Shown here one piece after another: positions 45,211-52,387 of a stretch of DNA of 64,000 bases. Position 1 is the stretch's first letter. Every line of letters begins with the position of its first letter. The notes under the pieces were generated by a model. The model did no database searches. It worked only from the letters and a program-made list of their open reading frames with translations, and had not been told where the DNA came from. Both the position numbers and the translations under genes were made by a program. The stretch spans positions 248,001-312,000 of the forward strand of contig NZ_JAAVLW010000002.1 in assembly GCF_013114835.1 (NCBI RefSeq), written 5' to 3'. This DNA comes from Bradyrhizobium archetypum. GTDB taxonomy: Bacteria; Pseudomonadota; Alphaproteobacteria; Rhizobiales; Xanthobacteraceae.

Positions 45211-46239
45211 ATGCCAGGCTCACTTTCAATTCTCAGCTTCGCCCCTTTCAAGACTTTGTTCGCTGCATTGGCGCTGCTGTTCGTTCTCGCCCAGCCCGCT
45301 GCGGCGCAGATTTCCTTCAAGCCGACCGCGGAGGCCGTTCAGGAAGACAAGCTCCTGAACGCGCTGAAGGAGGGCGACAAGATCTCGGGTCGCGTATCGA
45401 TTCCCGATGGAAATGCTGCCAATCTGATCCAGCCCGCCGGCCGCGACTGGCGTGACTTCCACCGCAGCAAGCTGCCTTGGATCGGCGGCATCGCCATTCT
45501 CGGCATGCTGGCAGCGCTTGCGGTCTTCCTGATGGTGCGCGGCCGGATTCGCATCGAGCAAGGTTTCTCGGGCAAGACGATGTTGCGCTTCGCCAGTTTC
45601 GAGCGGTTCACGCACTGGCTCACGGCAAGCTGCTTCATCGTGCTGGCACTCTCTGGCCTCAACGTCAGCTTTGGCCGCACCCTGATCTTGCCGGTGTTCG
45701 GGCCGGAAGCGTTTGCGACCATGTCGGCCTGGGCCAAGCTTGCGCACAACTATTTGGCGTTCCCGTTCATGCTGGGCCTGGTGATCATGTTCCTGATCTG
45801 GGTCAGGGACAACATCCCCGGCAAGCTCGACATTGAGTGGATCAAGCACGGCGGTGGCCTTTTTTCCAAGGGTGGTGGTCATACGCCGGCCAAACGTTTC
45901 AACGCCGGACAAAAGGGCGTTTTCTGGATCGTGATCGTCGGCGGCGCGCTGATGTCGGTGTCCGGCTGGTTCCTGCTGTTCCCGTATCTGCCCGGCAACG
46001 TCACGGCGCTGCAGCTCTGGACCGTGATCCACGCCGTGATCGCGATGCTCTTCATCGCCGCCATGCTCGCGCACATCTATATCGGCTCGATCGGCATGGA
46101 AGGTGCGTTCGACGCGATGGGGACCGGCGAGGTGGACCTCAACTGGGCCAAGGAGCATCACTCGCTCTGGGTCGAAGAACAGCAGGCAAAGGGCGAAGCG
46201 CCGTCGAACGGCACGGCCCGCGCCGTGCCGGCCGAATGA
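45211..46239 (+). CDS. fdhC: Formate dehydrogenase cytochrome b556 (gamma) subunit
   Basis: A 342-residue membrane subunit. After a signal-like first helix (FAALALLFVLAQPAAAQ) and a periplasmic stretch, it has a helix at about residue 95 (GIAILGMLAALAVFLMV) and the four-helix cytochrome b core with haem-binding His in ERFTHWLTASCFIVLALSG, AKLAHNYLAFPFMLGLV, and WTVIHAVIAMLFIAAMLAHI. It takes electrons from FdhB to the quinone pool. GAAAGG lies ten bases before ATG 45211; a GTG at 45205 is the alternative. The long N-terminal extension is typical of this FdhC branch. Confidence 0.93.
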   Translation: MPGSLSILSFAPFKTLFAALALLFVLAQPAAAQISFKPTAEAVQEDKLLNALKEGDKISGRVSIPDGNAANLIQPAGRDWRDFHRSKLPWIGGIAILGMLAALAVFLMVRGRIRIEQGFSGKTMLRFASFERFTHWLTASCFIVLALSGLNVSFGRTLILPVFGPEAFATMSAWAKLAHNYLAFPFMLGLVIMFLIWVRDNIPGKLDIEWIKHGGGLFSKGGGHTPAKRFNAGQKGVFWIVIVGGALMSVSGWFLLFPYLPGNVTALQLWTVIHAVIAMLFIAAMLAHIYIGSIGMEGAFDAMGTGEVDLNWAKEHHSLWVEEQQAKGEAPSNGTARAVPAE

Positions 46240-46274
46240 TCCGGTTCGGCTCAGGTCAAACGTGAGGGACTGAC

Positions 46275-46430
46275 ATGAAATCCTTTGTTGCGGCTCTGGC
46301 ATTCGCGGTCGTCGCTGCGGTGGGCGTCGCGATGGTGCTCAACACCATTCAGCAGTCGAGCTCAGTCACCTTTACCACCAGCGGCGCCAGGGTCGGCGAT
46401 CCCGGCCATAATCTCATTGGCCCGAGCTGA
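46275..46430 (+). CDS. 51-residue single-pass membrane/exported peptide in the formate dehydrogenase operon
   Basis: A short gene between fdhC and DUF971. It encodes MKSFVAALAFAVVAAVGVAM followed by a 30-residue polar tail (LNTIQQSSSVTFTTSGARV, ending LIGPS). GAGGGACTGAC precedes the ATG and the stop is eight bases before the next start, so it fits the operon spacing perfectly. No family is recognised. It resembles in plan the 70-residue reverse-strand peptide just beyond the operon at 48.2 kb (hydrophobic N-terminus, SxSVTF or STVTTG tail). Confidence 0.65.
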   Translation: MKSFVAALAFAVVAAVGVAMVLNTIQQSSSVTFTTSGARVGDPGHNLIGPS

Positions 46431-46438
46431 CCCCGCCG

Positions 46439-46825
46439 GTGGGCACGCCTGAAGTCACGCTGGCATGGCCGGTCGAAATCCGCTTGCCGAAGGATCGCCG
46501 CTCATTGCGGATTGTCTTCGATGACGGCCGCACCTTCGAACTCTCTGCCGAATTGCTCCGGGTAACCAGCCCCTCCGCGGAAGTGCAGGGGCATTCCGAA
46601 GCCGAGCGCAAGACGGTCGGCGGCAAACGCAATGTCACCATTCTTTCGGTCGATCCTGTCGGCAATTATGCCATCAGAATAGGGTTCGACGACATGCACA
46701 CGACCGGCATCTACTCCTGGGCGTTCCTGCGCGATCTCGGCGTCAATGCCGAACGGCGATTTCAGGATTACCTCGACGACCTGCAGGCCAAGGGGCTCGA
46801 CCGCGACAGGCCGGGCACGCGCTGA
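46439..46825 (+). CDS. DUF971-domain protein
   Basis: A 128-residue protein with the DUF971 (gamma-butyrobetaine hydroxylase N-terminal-like) pattern: LPKDRRSLRIVFDDGRTFEL, SAELLRVTSPSAEVQGH and IRIGFDDMHTTGIYSWAFLR. It begins with GTG at 46439. In isolation DUF971 proteins are linked with iron-sulfur or molybdenum-cofactor enzymes by genome context; no cysteine ligands are visible here. It lies between the small membrane peptide and the WD40-cytochrome gene, so it is part of the fdh operon. Confidence 0.85.
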   Translation: MGTPEVTLAWPVEIRLPKDRRSLRIVFDDGRTFELSAELLRVTSPSAEVQGHSEAERKTVGGKRNVTILSVDPVGNYAIRIGFDDMHTTGIYSWAFLRDLGVNAERRFQDYLDDLQAKGLDRDRPGTR

Positions 46826-46835
46826 GGCCGGCGCA

Positions 46836-48170
46836 ATGGCACCAAGGAATTCGGCGCAAACTCCCCGTCGCAACAGGGCCCGATCGGCGCTTCTGGCGCT
46901 CGCGGCCGCGTTGATCGCTCTGCCGATCGGCACAACGGCCGGGTTTGCGCAACTGCGCGGGCATGGCGGGCCGGTGCGGGCGCTGGCGATTTCGGCCGAC
47001 GGACAAAGCGCGATTTCCGGCAGCTTCGATTCGACTGCGATCCGCTGGTCGCTGACGCGCAATGCGGCCGAGCAGGTGCTTCGCTTCCATTCCGACGCCG
47101 TCAATGCGGTGGCGCTGCTCGGCCAGGGACGTGCGGCGACCGCCGGCGCCGATGGCCGTATCGCCCTCTGGACCTTCGGCAAGGCAGAGCCCGACGCGGT
47201 GCTCGAAGGCCATACGGCGCCGATCGTGGCGCTGACCGTTTCGCCCGACGGCGCAACGCTCGCATCGGCCTCGTGGGATCACACGGTACGGCTCTGGCCG
47301 CTCGCGGGCGGCGCACCGCGCGTGCTCGATGAGCACACCCAGAACGTCAACGGCGTGGCGTTTACGGCGGACGGCCGCGCCCTGGTGAGCGTCAGCTACG
47401 ACCTCAGCGTTCGCATCTGGCCGCTGTCAGGCGCGCAAACGCCGACGGTCGTGGCGATGCCGACACCGCTCAACGCTGTGGCCGCCGGCGCTGACGGTGA
47501 AATTGCCGTCGGCGGCGCCGACGGCAAGGTCTATTTCCTGACAGCAGGTGGCGCGCGCGCCGGCGAGCTTGTGGCGGGGCCAAGGCCGGTGATCTCGGTT
47601 GCGATTTCGCCTGACGGAGCGCTGGTTGCGGCCGCGGGCATCGGCGGCACGGTGGCCGTGATCGACCGCAAGGCGCGCGCGCTCACGCGCACGCTGGTAG
47701 GGCCGGGCCTGCCGGTCTGGTCGGTCGTATTCTCGCCTGATAGCCGCACGCTTCTCACCGGCGGCGCGGACAACATCATCCGGCGCTGGAACGCGGCGAC
47801 AGGCGAGCCCGTCGATCCGATTCTCGTGGAAACGGCGGGAGACCCGCTCGCCGCCTATGCCGGCGATCGCGGCGCGGAGGTTTTTCGCGCCTGCGTCGCC
47901 TGCCACACGCTTGGCGCCGATCAGGCCAACCGCGCAGGCCCGACACTCGCCGGCATCTTCGGCCGACGGATAGCAACAGCGCCTGGATATAATTTCTCCG
48001 AAGCGCTCAAGCACCTCGACATCATCTGGACGCCGGAGACGATTTCCAAACTGTTCGAGGTCGGGCCGCAGGCCTACACGCCCGGCACCAAGATGCCGGA
48101 GCAGCGTATCGGCTCGGAGCAGGACCGTGCCGCGCTGGTGCGATTCCTCGAGCGGGCGACCAAGCAATAG
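46836..48170 (+). CDS. Periplasmic WD40-repeat protein fused to a class I cytochrome c
   Basis: A 444-residue exported protein. After the signal peptide (SALLALAAALIALPIGTTAG) come about seven WD40 blades (GHGGPVRALAISADGQSAIS, GHTAPIVALTVSPDGATLAS, SASWDHTVRLWPLAGG). The last 100 residues are a monohaem cytochrome c: haem motif RACVACHTLG, RAGPTLAGIFGRR and the axial Met in GTKMPEQRIG. ATG 46836 is chosen because the signal peptide follows. It is the last gene of the fdh run and could be an electron acceptor or assembly platform for periplasmic formate dehydrogenase; direct evidence is lacking. Confidence 0.88.
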   Translation: MAPRNSAQTPRRNRARSALLALAAALIALPIGTTAGFAQLRGHGGPVRALAISADGQSAISGSFDSTAIRWSLTRNAAEQVLRFHSDAVNAVALLGQGRAATAGADGRIALWTFGKAEPDAVLEGHTAPIVALTVSPDGATLASASWDHTVRLWPLAGGAPRVLDEHTQNVNGVAFTADGRALVSVSYDLSVRIWPLSGAQTPTVVAMPTPLNAVAAGADGEIAVGGADGKVYFLTAGGARAGELVAGPRPVISVAISPDGALVAAAGIGGTVAVIDRKARALTRTLVGPGLPVWSVVFSPDSRTLLTGGADNIIRRWNAATGEPVDPILVETAGDPLAAYAGDRGAEVFRACVACHTLGADQANRAGPTLAGIFGRRIATAPGYNFSEALKHLDIIWTPETISKLFEVGPQAYTPGTKMPEQRIGSEQDRAALVRFLERATKQ

Positions 48171-48195
48171 AACGCGCGGCGCTATTCCGGTTGCG

Positions 48196-48408
48196 TCAAT
48201 GTTTCACGGGCTTCGAGAAGACCAGCGACATATCCTCGTATTCGTCCATCGGAATCCTGGTGACGCCCGCGATGGCCGGAGATTTGTTCGACAGCGCCAC
48301 GCCGGTGGTTACGGTAGAACGTTCATGGGAAATCGAGTAAGAGCGCATCGTGGTTGCGACCGCGAGCAGGGCGACTGCCACGAATCCGGAAATCAACAGA
48401 CGCTTCAT
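48196..48408 (-). CDS. 70-residue exported or membrane-anchored hypothetical protein
   Basis: A reverse-strand gene with ATG 48408 preceded by GGAG. It encodes a hydrophobic N-terminus (MKRLLISGFVAVALLAVATT) and a polar tail (SISHERSTVTTGVALSNKSP, DEYEDMSLVFSKPVKH). An upstream in-frame ATG at 48501 lacks a ribosome site. It converges on the WD40-cytochrome gene with 25 bases between. No family is recognised. The 285 bases between its start and 48694 hold nothing recognisable. Confidence 0.6.
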   Translation of the reverse strand: MKRLLISGFVAVALLAVATTMRSYSISHERSTVTTGVALSNKSPAIAGVTRIPMDEYEDMSLVFSKPVKH

Positions 48409-48693
48409 CGAAAACTCCGTTGGTTCGAAATGCAGGTGTGGCTTGCACCACCGCATTACGGCCAACGGCCACGCGCGAATGTGGCCTGCGTCACCTATCA
48501 CGATCTTGTTTTTAACAGTTGAGCGGATTCCCGTTGGCGCGACTGGCTCACCTTAAGCTGATGTGACACGCGCGGAAGTAGCGCAGGGGACGGCGGCGCA
48601 CCACTTCATGCTGAATTGAATTGCCCCCGCAAAGTGTTTTACCCCGATTGAATCGGCGGCACCTTTGCGAATTGCGCGCCGAACCGATCTTGC

Positions 48694-48921
48694 CTACGGG
48701 GTAGGACGGCGACCGGTCCGGGGATTAAGCGGGGCGGTAGGCCGGCGCCTCAGCGCTTCCGGCAGGAACTTCTCATCCGCCGCGGGCTCGGGGTCGGAGC
48801 GCACGTCTGCTGCGACCTGGGCGCGTTCATGCGGAGTCTGGTTGGCGTTGAATCTTCGCTTTACGTCGACGCCACTGACGGGGTCGTTGACGCCGTGCTG
48901 AATGTCCCTGAAGTCGCTCAT
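48694..48921 (-). CDS. Small hydrophilic hypothetical protein
   Basis: A 75-residue charged protein (MSDFRDIQHGVNDPVSGVDV, ERAQVAADVRSDPEPAADEK, FLPEALRRRPTAPLNPRTGR). It lacks membrane segments and cysteines and is probably largely disordered. The start at 48921 is tentative; 48951 is an alternative. It lies alone between two small-protein genes on opposite strands. Confidence 0.5.
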   Translation of the reverse strand: MSDFRDIQHGVNDPVSGVDVKRRFNANQTPHERAQVAADVRSDPEPAADEKFLPEALRRRPTAPLNPRTGRRPTP

Positions 48922-49080
48922 GAAACTATCTCGACGTTCATCAATCTCCACGCTCGGAAGAAACGCGAGCCGGAGAAGCGTGTTCCGCCTGCTGTGTCGG
49001 GCCGGTCAAATTGAAGCACCGGATGGAACCGCCAGCGCCACGCCCGATTGACTCCAGGTAACCGCAAGATGGAGCGGCAG

Positions 49081-49425
49081 ATGAGCGACAGCACCGTCAA
49101 GAAGGTATCCAGCAAGACGGCGCCCAAGGGCGAGATGGGTCAAACCTATCTTGTTTCCGGCAAGCGCGTCTCGATGCGCTTATGGCAAAACGAGAAGCCG
49201 CAAACCGACGTGTCCAACCGGAGGGATTATGAAACGGTGGGATACGTCATGAATGGGCGCGCCGAACTTGTCATCGAAGGCCAGACGATAAAGCTGGAGC
49301 CGGGTGACTCCTGGCTGGTGCCAGCGCATGCCGAGCATAGCTATCGCATTCTTGAGCCATTTACGGCCGTGGAGGCGACCGCGCCGCCAGCGCAAGTGCA
49401 TGGCCGCGACGAAGCAAAGGCGTAA
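49081..49425 (+). CDS. Cupin-domain protein
   Basis: A 114-residue single cupin barrel. The two motifs are RRDYETVGYVMNGRAELVIEG and LEPGDSWLVPAHAEHSYRIL; the second has the usual His, while the first lacks the HxH pair, so metal binding would be altered. GGAGCGGC precedes ATG 49081. The start at 49048 or 49069 is possible. It begins the rightward small-gene set and may be a stress or storage protein; the function is unknown. Confidence 0.78.
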   Translation: MSDSTVKKVSSKTAPKGEMGQTYLVSGKRVSMRLWQNEKPQTDVSNRRDYETVGYVMNGRAELVIEGQTIKLEPGDSWLVPAHAEHSYRILEPFTAVEATAPPAQVHGRDEAKA

Positions 49426-49455
49426 GGCAGGCACGCCATAGGAATATGGGAGAAT

Positions 49456-49608
49456 ATGATGGGACTCGAAGCCCTCTATTTCATCGGAGCCTTCGTGCTG
49501 CTTACGGCGCTGATCTACGGAACACTGAGCTACCATTACCGCAACCGGGCAGCGACGCAGGCTGGCGATGAAATCGTACGGGAGCGATATCGACAGAATC
49601 AGGGCTGA
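49456..49608 (+). CDS. 50-residue single-pass membrane protein
   Basis: ATG 49456 (or 49459) with GGGAGAAT upstream opens a 50-residue frame: one membrane helix (ALYFIGAFVLLTALIYGTL) followed by a basic tail (SYHYRNRAATQAGDEIVRER). It lies 30 bases after the cupin gene and is probably co-transcribed. Such short membrane proteins are common next to stress genes in rhizobia; no function is known. Confidence 0.7.
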   Translation: MMGLEALYFIGAFVLLTALIYGTLSYHYRNRAATQAGDEIVRERYRQNQG

Positions 49609-49712
49609 GGCCGAAAGACGAGCAGTAATTGCTTCGTGACCCGCGTCAGCGGCATCCGGGTTGTCTTCGGCGCTGTCCCGGATGTCACTGCGAAGCTATG
49701 GGATAGACTGCA

Positions 49713-49935
49713 TCACGGCACGCTTTGGGAGTCCTTGGCACCGGTTGCGGTTTTCCAGCCGGCGTCGCGTCCCGGGACGCTGACATGCACTTCATGCCCT
49801 TGCCGGATGGCCAGTGACGCGGCCGCGACGGCCGCCTCGAAAGCCGCTTCCTTCGTAGTTATGCTGCGCGGTTCCGTCGTGCAGGACCGTCCAGCCGTCC
49901 GGCTTGGAGACGATCATGTATTCGGCCAATCCCAT
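49713..49935 (-). pseudogene. Frameshifted DUF2188-like small protein gene
   Basis: ATG 49935 with AAGGAGG upstream starts MGLAEYMIVSKPDGWTVLHD, GTAQHN, typical of small DUF2188-like rhizobial proteins. Near 49857 the coding continues one base out of phase: TKEAAFEAAVAAASLAIRQG, HEVHVSVPGRDAGWK, stopping at 49713. Read without the shift the frame runs into Arg/Gly-rich nonsense and stops at 49792. A one-base insertion (or two-base loss) near 49857 explains it. Its EcfG-type promoter is intact. A sequencing error is the main alternative. Confidence 0.75.
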
Positions 49936-49962
49936 CGAAGCCTCCTTGCTGCTTGGCAAGGC

Positions 49963-49988
49963 AACGTAGTGACCCGTTGGCGGGTTCC
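49963..49988 (-). promoter_or_regulatory. EcfG-type general stress promoter (exact)
   Basis: On the reverse strand GGAAC (49988-49984), 17 bases, CGTT (49966-49963) matches the alphaproteobacterial EcfG consensus exactly, 28 bases before the DUF2188-like start. Confidence 0.75.
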
Positions 49989-50057
49989 GATCGCCTGTCG
50001 CTTGGTTGCCGCGTCACGCGCCTGCAGCGCGGGGCACTGGCCAGTTGGAAAAGTGGT

Positions 50058-50252
50058 TCAAGTTTTCGGCGGACGTCCGCGCTTGGCGAATGTCAGCCCC
50101 TGCATGTCGGCCGCCTTCTGAAGAAGACCAGCGCGCTTCAAAGCTTCGCTTCGTGCCGGACCATGAGGCAGCGTCCGGGCGTACTCCAGCGCTGCCAGCG
50201 CTTCCATATGCAGGTCCCGCTGGGACCGCTCTTCGACCTGCTTCTTGTCCAT
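50058..50252 (-). CDS. Small conserved hypothetical protein
   Basis: A 64-residue helical, charged protein: MDKKQVEERSQRDLHMEALA, ALEYARTLPHGPARSEALKR, AGLLQKAADMQG, with a basic end FAKRGRPPKT resembling an AT-hook-like RGRP tail. The composition is clearly protein-like and I recall similar small proteins in Bradyrhizobium. No ribosome site is obvious. Function unknown. Confidence 0.7.
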   Translation of the reverse strand: MDKKQVEERSQRDLHMEALAALEYARTLPHGPARSEALKRAGLLQKAADMQGLTFAKRGRPPKT

Positions 50253-50376
50253 CCAAAAAGCTTAGGAGGCGGAATCGCCGGCTGTCTGTACGATTCCCAA
50301 CGTTGGAACCCGAAGTTCATCGATTTATCGGAACCAAACCCTGCGCTGTCGGCTTCCCCATCATGGAGGTGTCCCA

Positions 50377-50532
50377 ATGAGCAAGGAAAAACCTACCGAT
50401 GATCCGCGTCAGCAGACCGATTGGGGATCGCATAAGCAGAGCGACAAGCCGTGGAAGGAGAAGCCGGAGAAAGAGCAACGGTCGTCGTCGAAACCCGACC
50501 TGGAAAAATGGCATGAGACCAACACCCATTAG
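50377..50532 (+). CDS. 51-residue hydrophilic hypothetical protein
   Basis: GGAGGT six bases before ATG 50377 gives an excellent ribosome site. The product is very hydrophilic (MSKEKPTDDPRQQTDWGSHK, QSDKPWKEKPEKEQRSSSKP, DLEKWHETNTH), Lys/Glu/Gln/Trp-containing and probably disordered, like small stress or hydrophilin-type proteins. It is followed 33 bases later by another small gene. Confidence 0.7.
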   Translation: MSKEKPTDDPRQQTDWGSHKQSDKPWKEKPEKEQRSSSKPDLEKWHETNTH

Positions 50533-50565
50533 CCCGGCACCGCGGGATGAATGGAGACGCAACAG

Positions 50566-50736
50566 ATGCTTGAAGAGAAACTGAAGGAAGCGATTGTCGA
50601 GGAGCTGAAACGGCAAGCGGCGAATAATCCGCAGTCGCTGAGCATCGAGGAATCCGAAGGCCTCGTCGTCAAGGGCAAGATCGATCTGGACGATCTGACG
50701 ATGGTGATTGCGGGAGCTGTCGCCGGCGGACCGTGA
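50566..50736 (+). CDS. 56-residue hypothetical protein
   Basis: ATG 50566 with GGAG nine bases upstream (ATG 50551 is the alternative) encodes MLEEKLKEAIVEELKRQAAN, NPQSLSIEESEGLVVKGKID, LDDLTMVIAGAVAGGP: an amphipathic helix and a short mixed tail. Position 33 bases after the preceding small gene suggests one transcript. Function unknown. Confidence 0.65.
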   Translation: MLEEKLKEAIVEELKRQAANNPQSLSIEESEGLVVKGKIDLDDLTMVIAGAVAGGP

Positions 50737-50738
50737 CA

Positions 50739-50763
50739 GGAACGGGGATTGCTGCGGGGCGTT
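50739..50763 (+). promoter_or_regulatory. EcfG-type general stress promoter (exact)
   Basis: GGAAC (50739-50743), 16 bases, CGTT (50760-50763) matches the EcfG consensus exactly, 22 bases before the next start codon. Confidence 0.75.
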
Positions 50764-50785
50764 TTCTCCAAAATGGTTGGATACA

Positions 50786-51022
50786 ATGATGACGGAACCG
50801 TTGCCCTTGCTGATAGAGAGTTCGATCGCAATCGCCTGGGACTATCTCGAGCGCACCGGGGAGTTGGGCGATGCCATGGTGGCCGGCCGCTTCCTCAGCG
50901 ACACGATAGAGTTGATGGTGCGCCGTGGCGAGCGGCGGCGGTTGATGCTCGCCAACAAGGCAATTGCGGCCTATCAGCAATACAGGCGACAATCTGAGCA
51001 TCCGATCCTGGCCTCGGCCTGA
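50786..51022 (+). CDS. Small hypothetical stress-regulated protein
   Basis: A 78-residue helical protein beginning MMTEPLPLLIESSIAIAWDY and continuing ERTGELGDAMVAGRFLSDTI, MVRRGERRRLMLANKAIAAY. The start at 50786 lies 22 bases after an exact EcfG promoter, which would place transcription just ahead of it; the longer frame back to 50708 would run through the promoter and is rejected. No family assigned. Confidence 0.72.
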   Translation: MMTEPLPLLIESSIAIAWDYLERTGELGDAMVAGRFLSDTIELMVRRGERRRLMLANKAIAAYQQYRRQSEHPILASA

Positions 51023-51043
51023 TGACAGTTCCGTGTTCCTGTC

Positions 51044-51068
51044 GGAACGCTTTGCGCGAGTGCCGGTT
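51044..51068 (+). promoter_or_regulatory. EcfG-like promoter (one mismatch)
   Basis: GGAAC (51044-51048), 16 bases, GGTT (51065-51068) lies 30 bases before a small exported protein gene. It also overlaps a short inverted repeat GTTCCG/CGGAAC. Confidence 0.5.
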
Positions 51069-51098
51069 GAAGAATCGCTTCAACCAAAGGAGTTTCCC

Positions 51099-51341
51099 AT
51101 GAAGAAAACGATCCTGGCTTGCGCCTGCGCCCTGTTACTGTCGACCGGCGGCGTGTTCGCACAAATGCAGCCGGCTCCGGGCGGGGCAGCCCACGGTGAC
51201 GTCGGCCCCGGCGCGACCAAGAGCAAGAGCATGAAGAGCACCCACACGAAGAAGGGGACCACGACGGGTATGTCCAGCGGCAAAATGAAAGCCGGCGGTT
51301 CGTCCAGCAGCGGCAATGTCGGACCCGGCACCAACAAATAA
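51099..51341 (+). CDS. Small exported Ser/Gly/Lys-rich protein
   Basis: An 80-residue protein with a signal peptide (MKKTILACACALLLSTGGVF AQ) and a low-complexity mature part containing VGPGATKSKSMKSTHTKKG, TGMSSGKMKAGGSSSSG and a repeated NVGPGT/DVGPGAT motif. AAAGGAG precedes ATG 51099. No family assigned; likely an envelope stress protein given the promoter and neighbours. Confidence 0.72.
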   Translation: MKKTILACACALLLSTGGVFAQMQPAPGGAAHGDVGPGATKSKSMKSTHTKKGTTTGMSSGKMKAGGSSSSGNVGPGTNK

Positions 51342-51446
51342 TTCCAGTCCGCAGCCCGGTAGACGTTAGTCGCTGATGAATGCCGTTGTCTGCGGATGGC
51401 GGCGTTCGTCTCGGACAATAGGCTTGTCCAGCTCAGCAGGCGTCGA

Positions 51447-51617
51447 TCATGCCCGCTGCTCGGCGGCTTTCCGCCGAAGCTCCTCGATCATCTGCTGGGC
51501 ACCTGAACGGGTCAGCAATTCGCCGGATTTGTCGGGAATGTCAGCCGCGTCGCAGAGGCGCTTGAGTTCTTGCCTCTGCTCTTCCGTCATCGGATCAGTA
51601 TGTGCGTTCAATACCAT
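51447..51617 (-). CDS. DUF3072-family small protein
   Basis: A 56-residue protein with the DUF3072 pattern DPMTEEQRQELKRLCDAADI, PDKSGELLTRSGAQQMIEEL. GGAGG precedes ATG 51617, and an exact EcfG promoter lies 23 bases upstream, so the frame extending to 51722 is rejected. The role is unknown; the family is widespread in soil bacteria. Confidence 0.82.
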   Translation of the reverse strand: MVLNAHTDPMTEEQRQELKRLCDAADIPDKSGELLTRSGAQQMIEELRRKAAEQRA

Positions 51618-51639
51618 GGCGACCTCCGTGCTCTGAACC

Positions 51640-51664
51640 AACGTGAATGGCGGAGGCTCGTTCC
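51640..51664 (-). promoter_or_regulatory. EcfG-type general stress promoter (exact)
   Basis: On the reverse strand GGAAC (51664-51660), 16 bases, CGTT (51643-51640). The expected transcript start leaves a short leader with the DUF3072 ribosome site. Confidence 0.78.
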
Positions 51665-51748
51665 GGTCCTGCTGCATGGATGACGGGCGGCGGCATTCGA
51701 CGCACGAGCCAGGAGGGACCAAAGTCTAACCAACGGCGTTTAGTACCC

Positions 51749-52345
51749 ATGAAGATGGAAGGCGAGAGCGTACACATCCACGACATCGAAACCATTGCCC
51801 ACGGCAAGGGCAAGCTGCTCAGCGTGAGTTACGAGCAGCGCAGGCGAGACGGCGAACAGCAACGGCGCAAGCGCGAGATCTACGACAACGGCAACTCGGC
51901 CGTTATCCTTCCCTACGATCCCGATCGGAAGACCGTGCTTCTCACCCGGCAATTGCGGTTGCCGATTTTTCTCCAGGACGGCATCGAGCGGACCGTGGAG
52001 GCTTGCGCCGGCAAGCTCGACGGCGAGGATGCCGAACGGCGCATCATCAAGGAGATGAAGGAGGAGCTTGGTTACCAGGTCTCGAAACTGCAACGGCTGT
52101 TCGAACTCTATGTGAGTCCCGCCGCGATCATGGAAAAGATCGTCTTCTTCACCTGCGCCTATTCGCCGGCCGACAAGGTGTCCGGCGGCGGCGGGCTCAA
52201 GGAGGAGGGAGAAGATATCGAGGTGGTCGAGACTACCCTGGAGCAGGCTGCTGCGATGGTCGCAACTGGCGAAATCGTTGACGCAAAGACGGTCGTCCTC
52301 ATCCAGTATCTGCGTGATCGCATGCAGGCTGCCGCTTGCAGCTAG
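51749..52345 (+). CDS. NUDIX hydrolase, NudK/GDP-mannose pyrophosphatase-like
   Basis: A 198-residue Nudix enzyme. The N-terminal half (GKGKLLSVSYEQRRRDGEQQ, NSAVILPYDPDRKTVLLTRQ) and ACAGKLDGEDAERRIIKEMK, EELGYQ resemble the NudK/YffH sugar-nucleotide pyrophosphatases. In the Nudix box the usual Arg-Glu is Lys-Glu (KEMKEEL), while the metal-binding EE pair is kept. Start is ATG 51749 or 51755. It probably hydrolyses a nucleoside diphosphate linked to a sugar; exact substrate not predictable. Confidence 0.82.
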   Translation: MKMEGESVHIHDIETIAHGKGKLLSVSYEQRRRDGEQQRRKREIYDNGNSAVILPYDPDRKTVLLTRQLRLPIFLQDGIERTVEACAGKLDGEDAERRIIKEMKEELGYQVSKLQRLFELYVSPAAIMEKIVFFTCAYSPADKVSGGGGLKEEGEDIEVVETTLEQAAAMVATGEIVDAKTVVLIQYLRDRMQAAACS

Positions 52346-52356
52346 CGATCGGCACC

Positions 52357-52377
52357 GGCCGCCGCAGTCCGGCGGCC
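52357..52377. terminator. Hairpin between convergent genes
   Basis: GGCCGCCG-cagtc-CGGCGGCC, an eight-base perfect stem, lies between the convergent Nudix and SDR genes. No T run follows in either direction, so termination efficiency is uncertain. Confidence 0.5.
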
Positions 52378-52387
52378 ATTCAATCCG

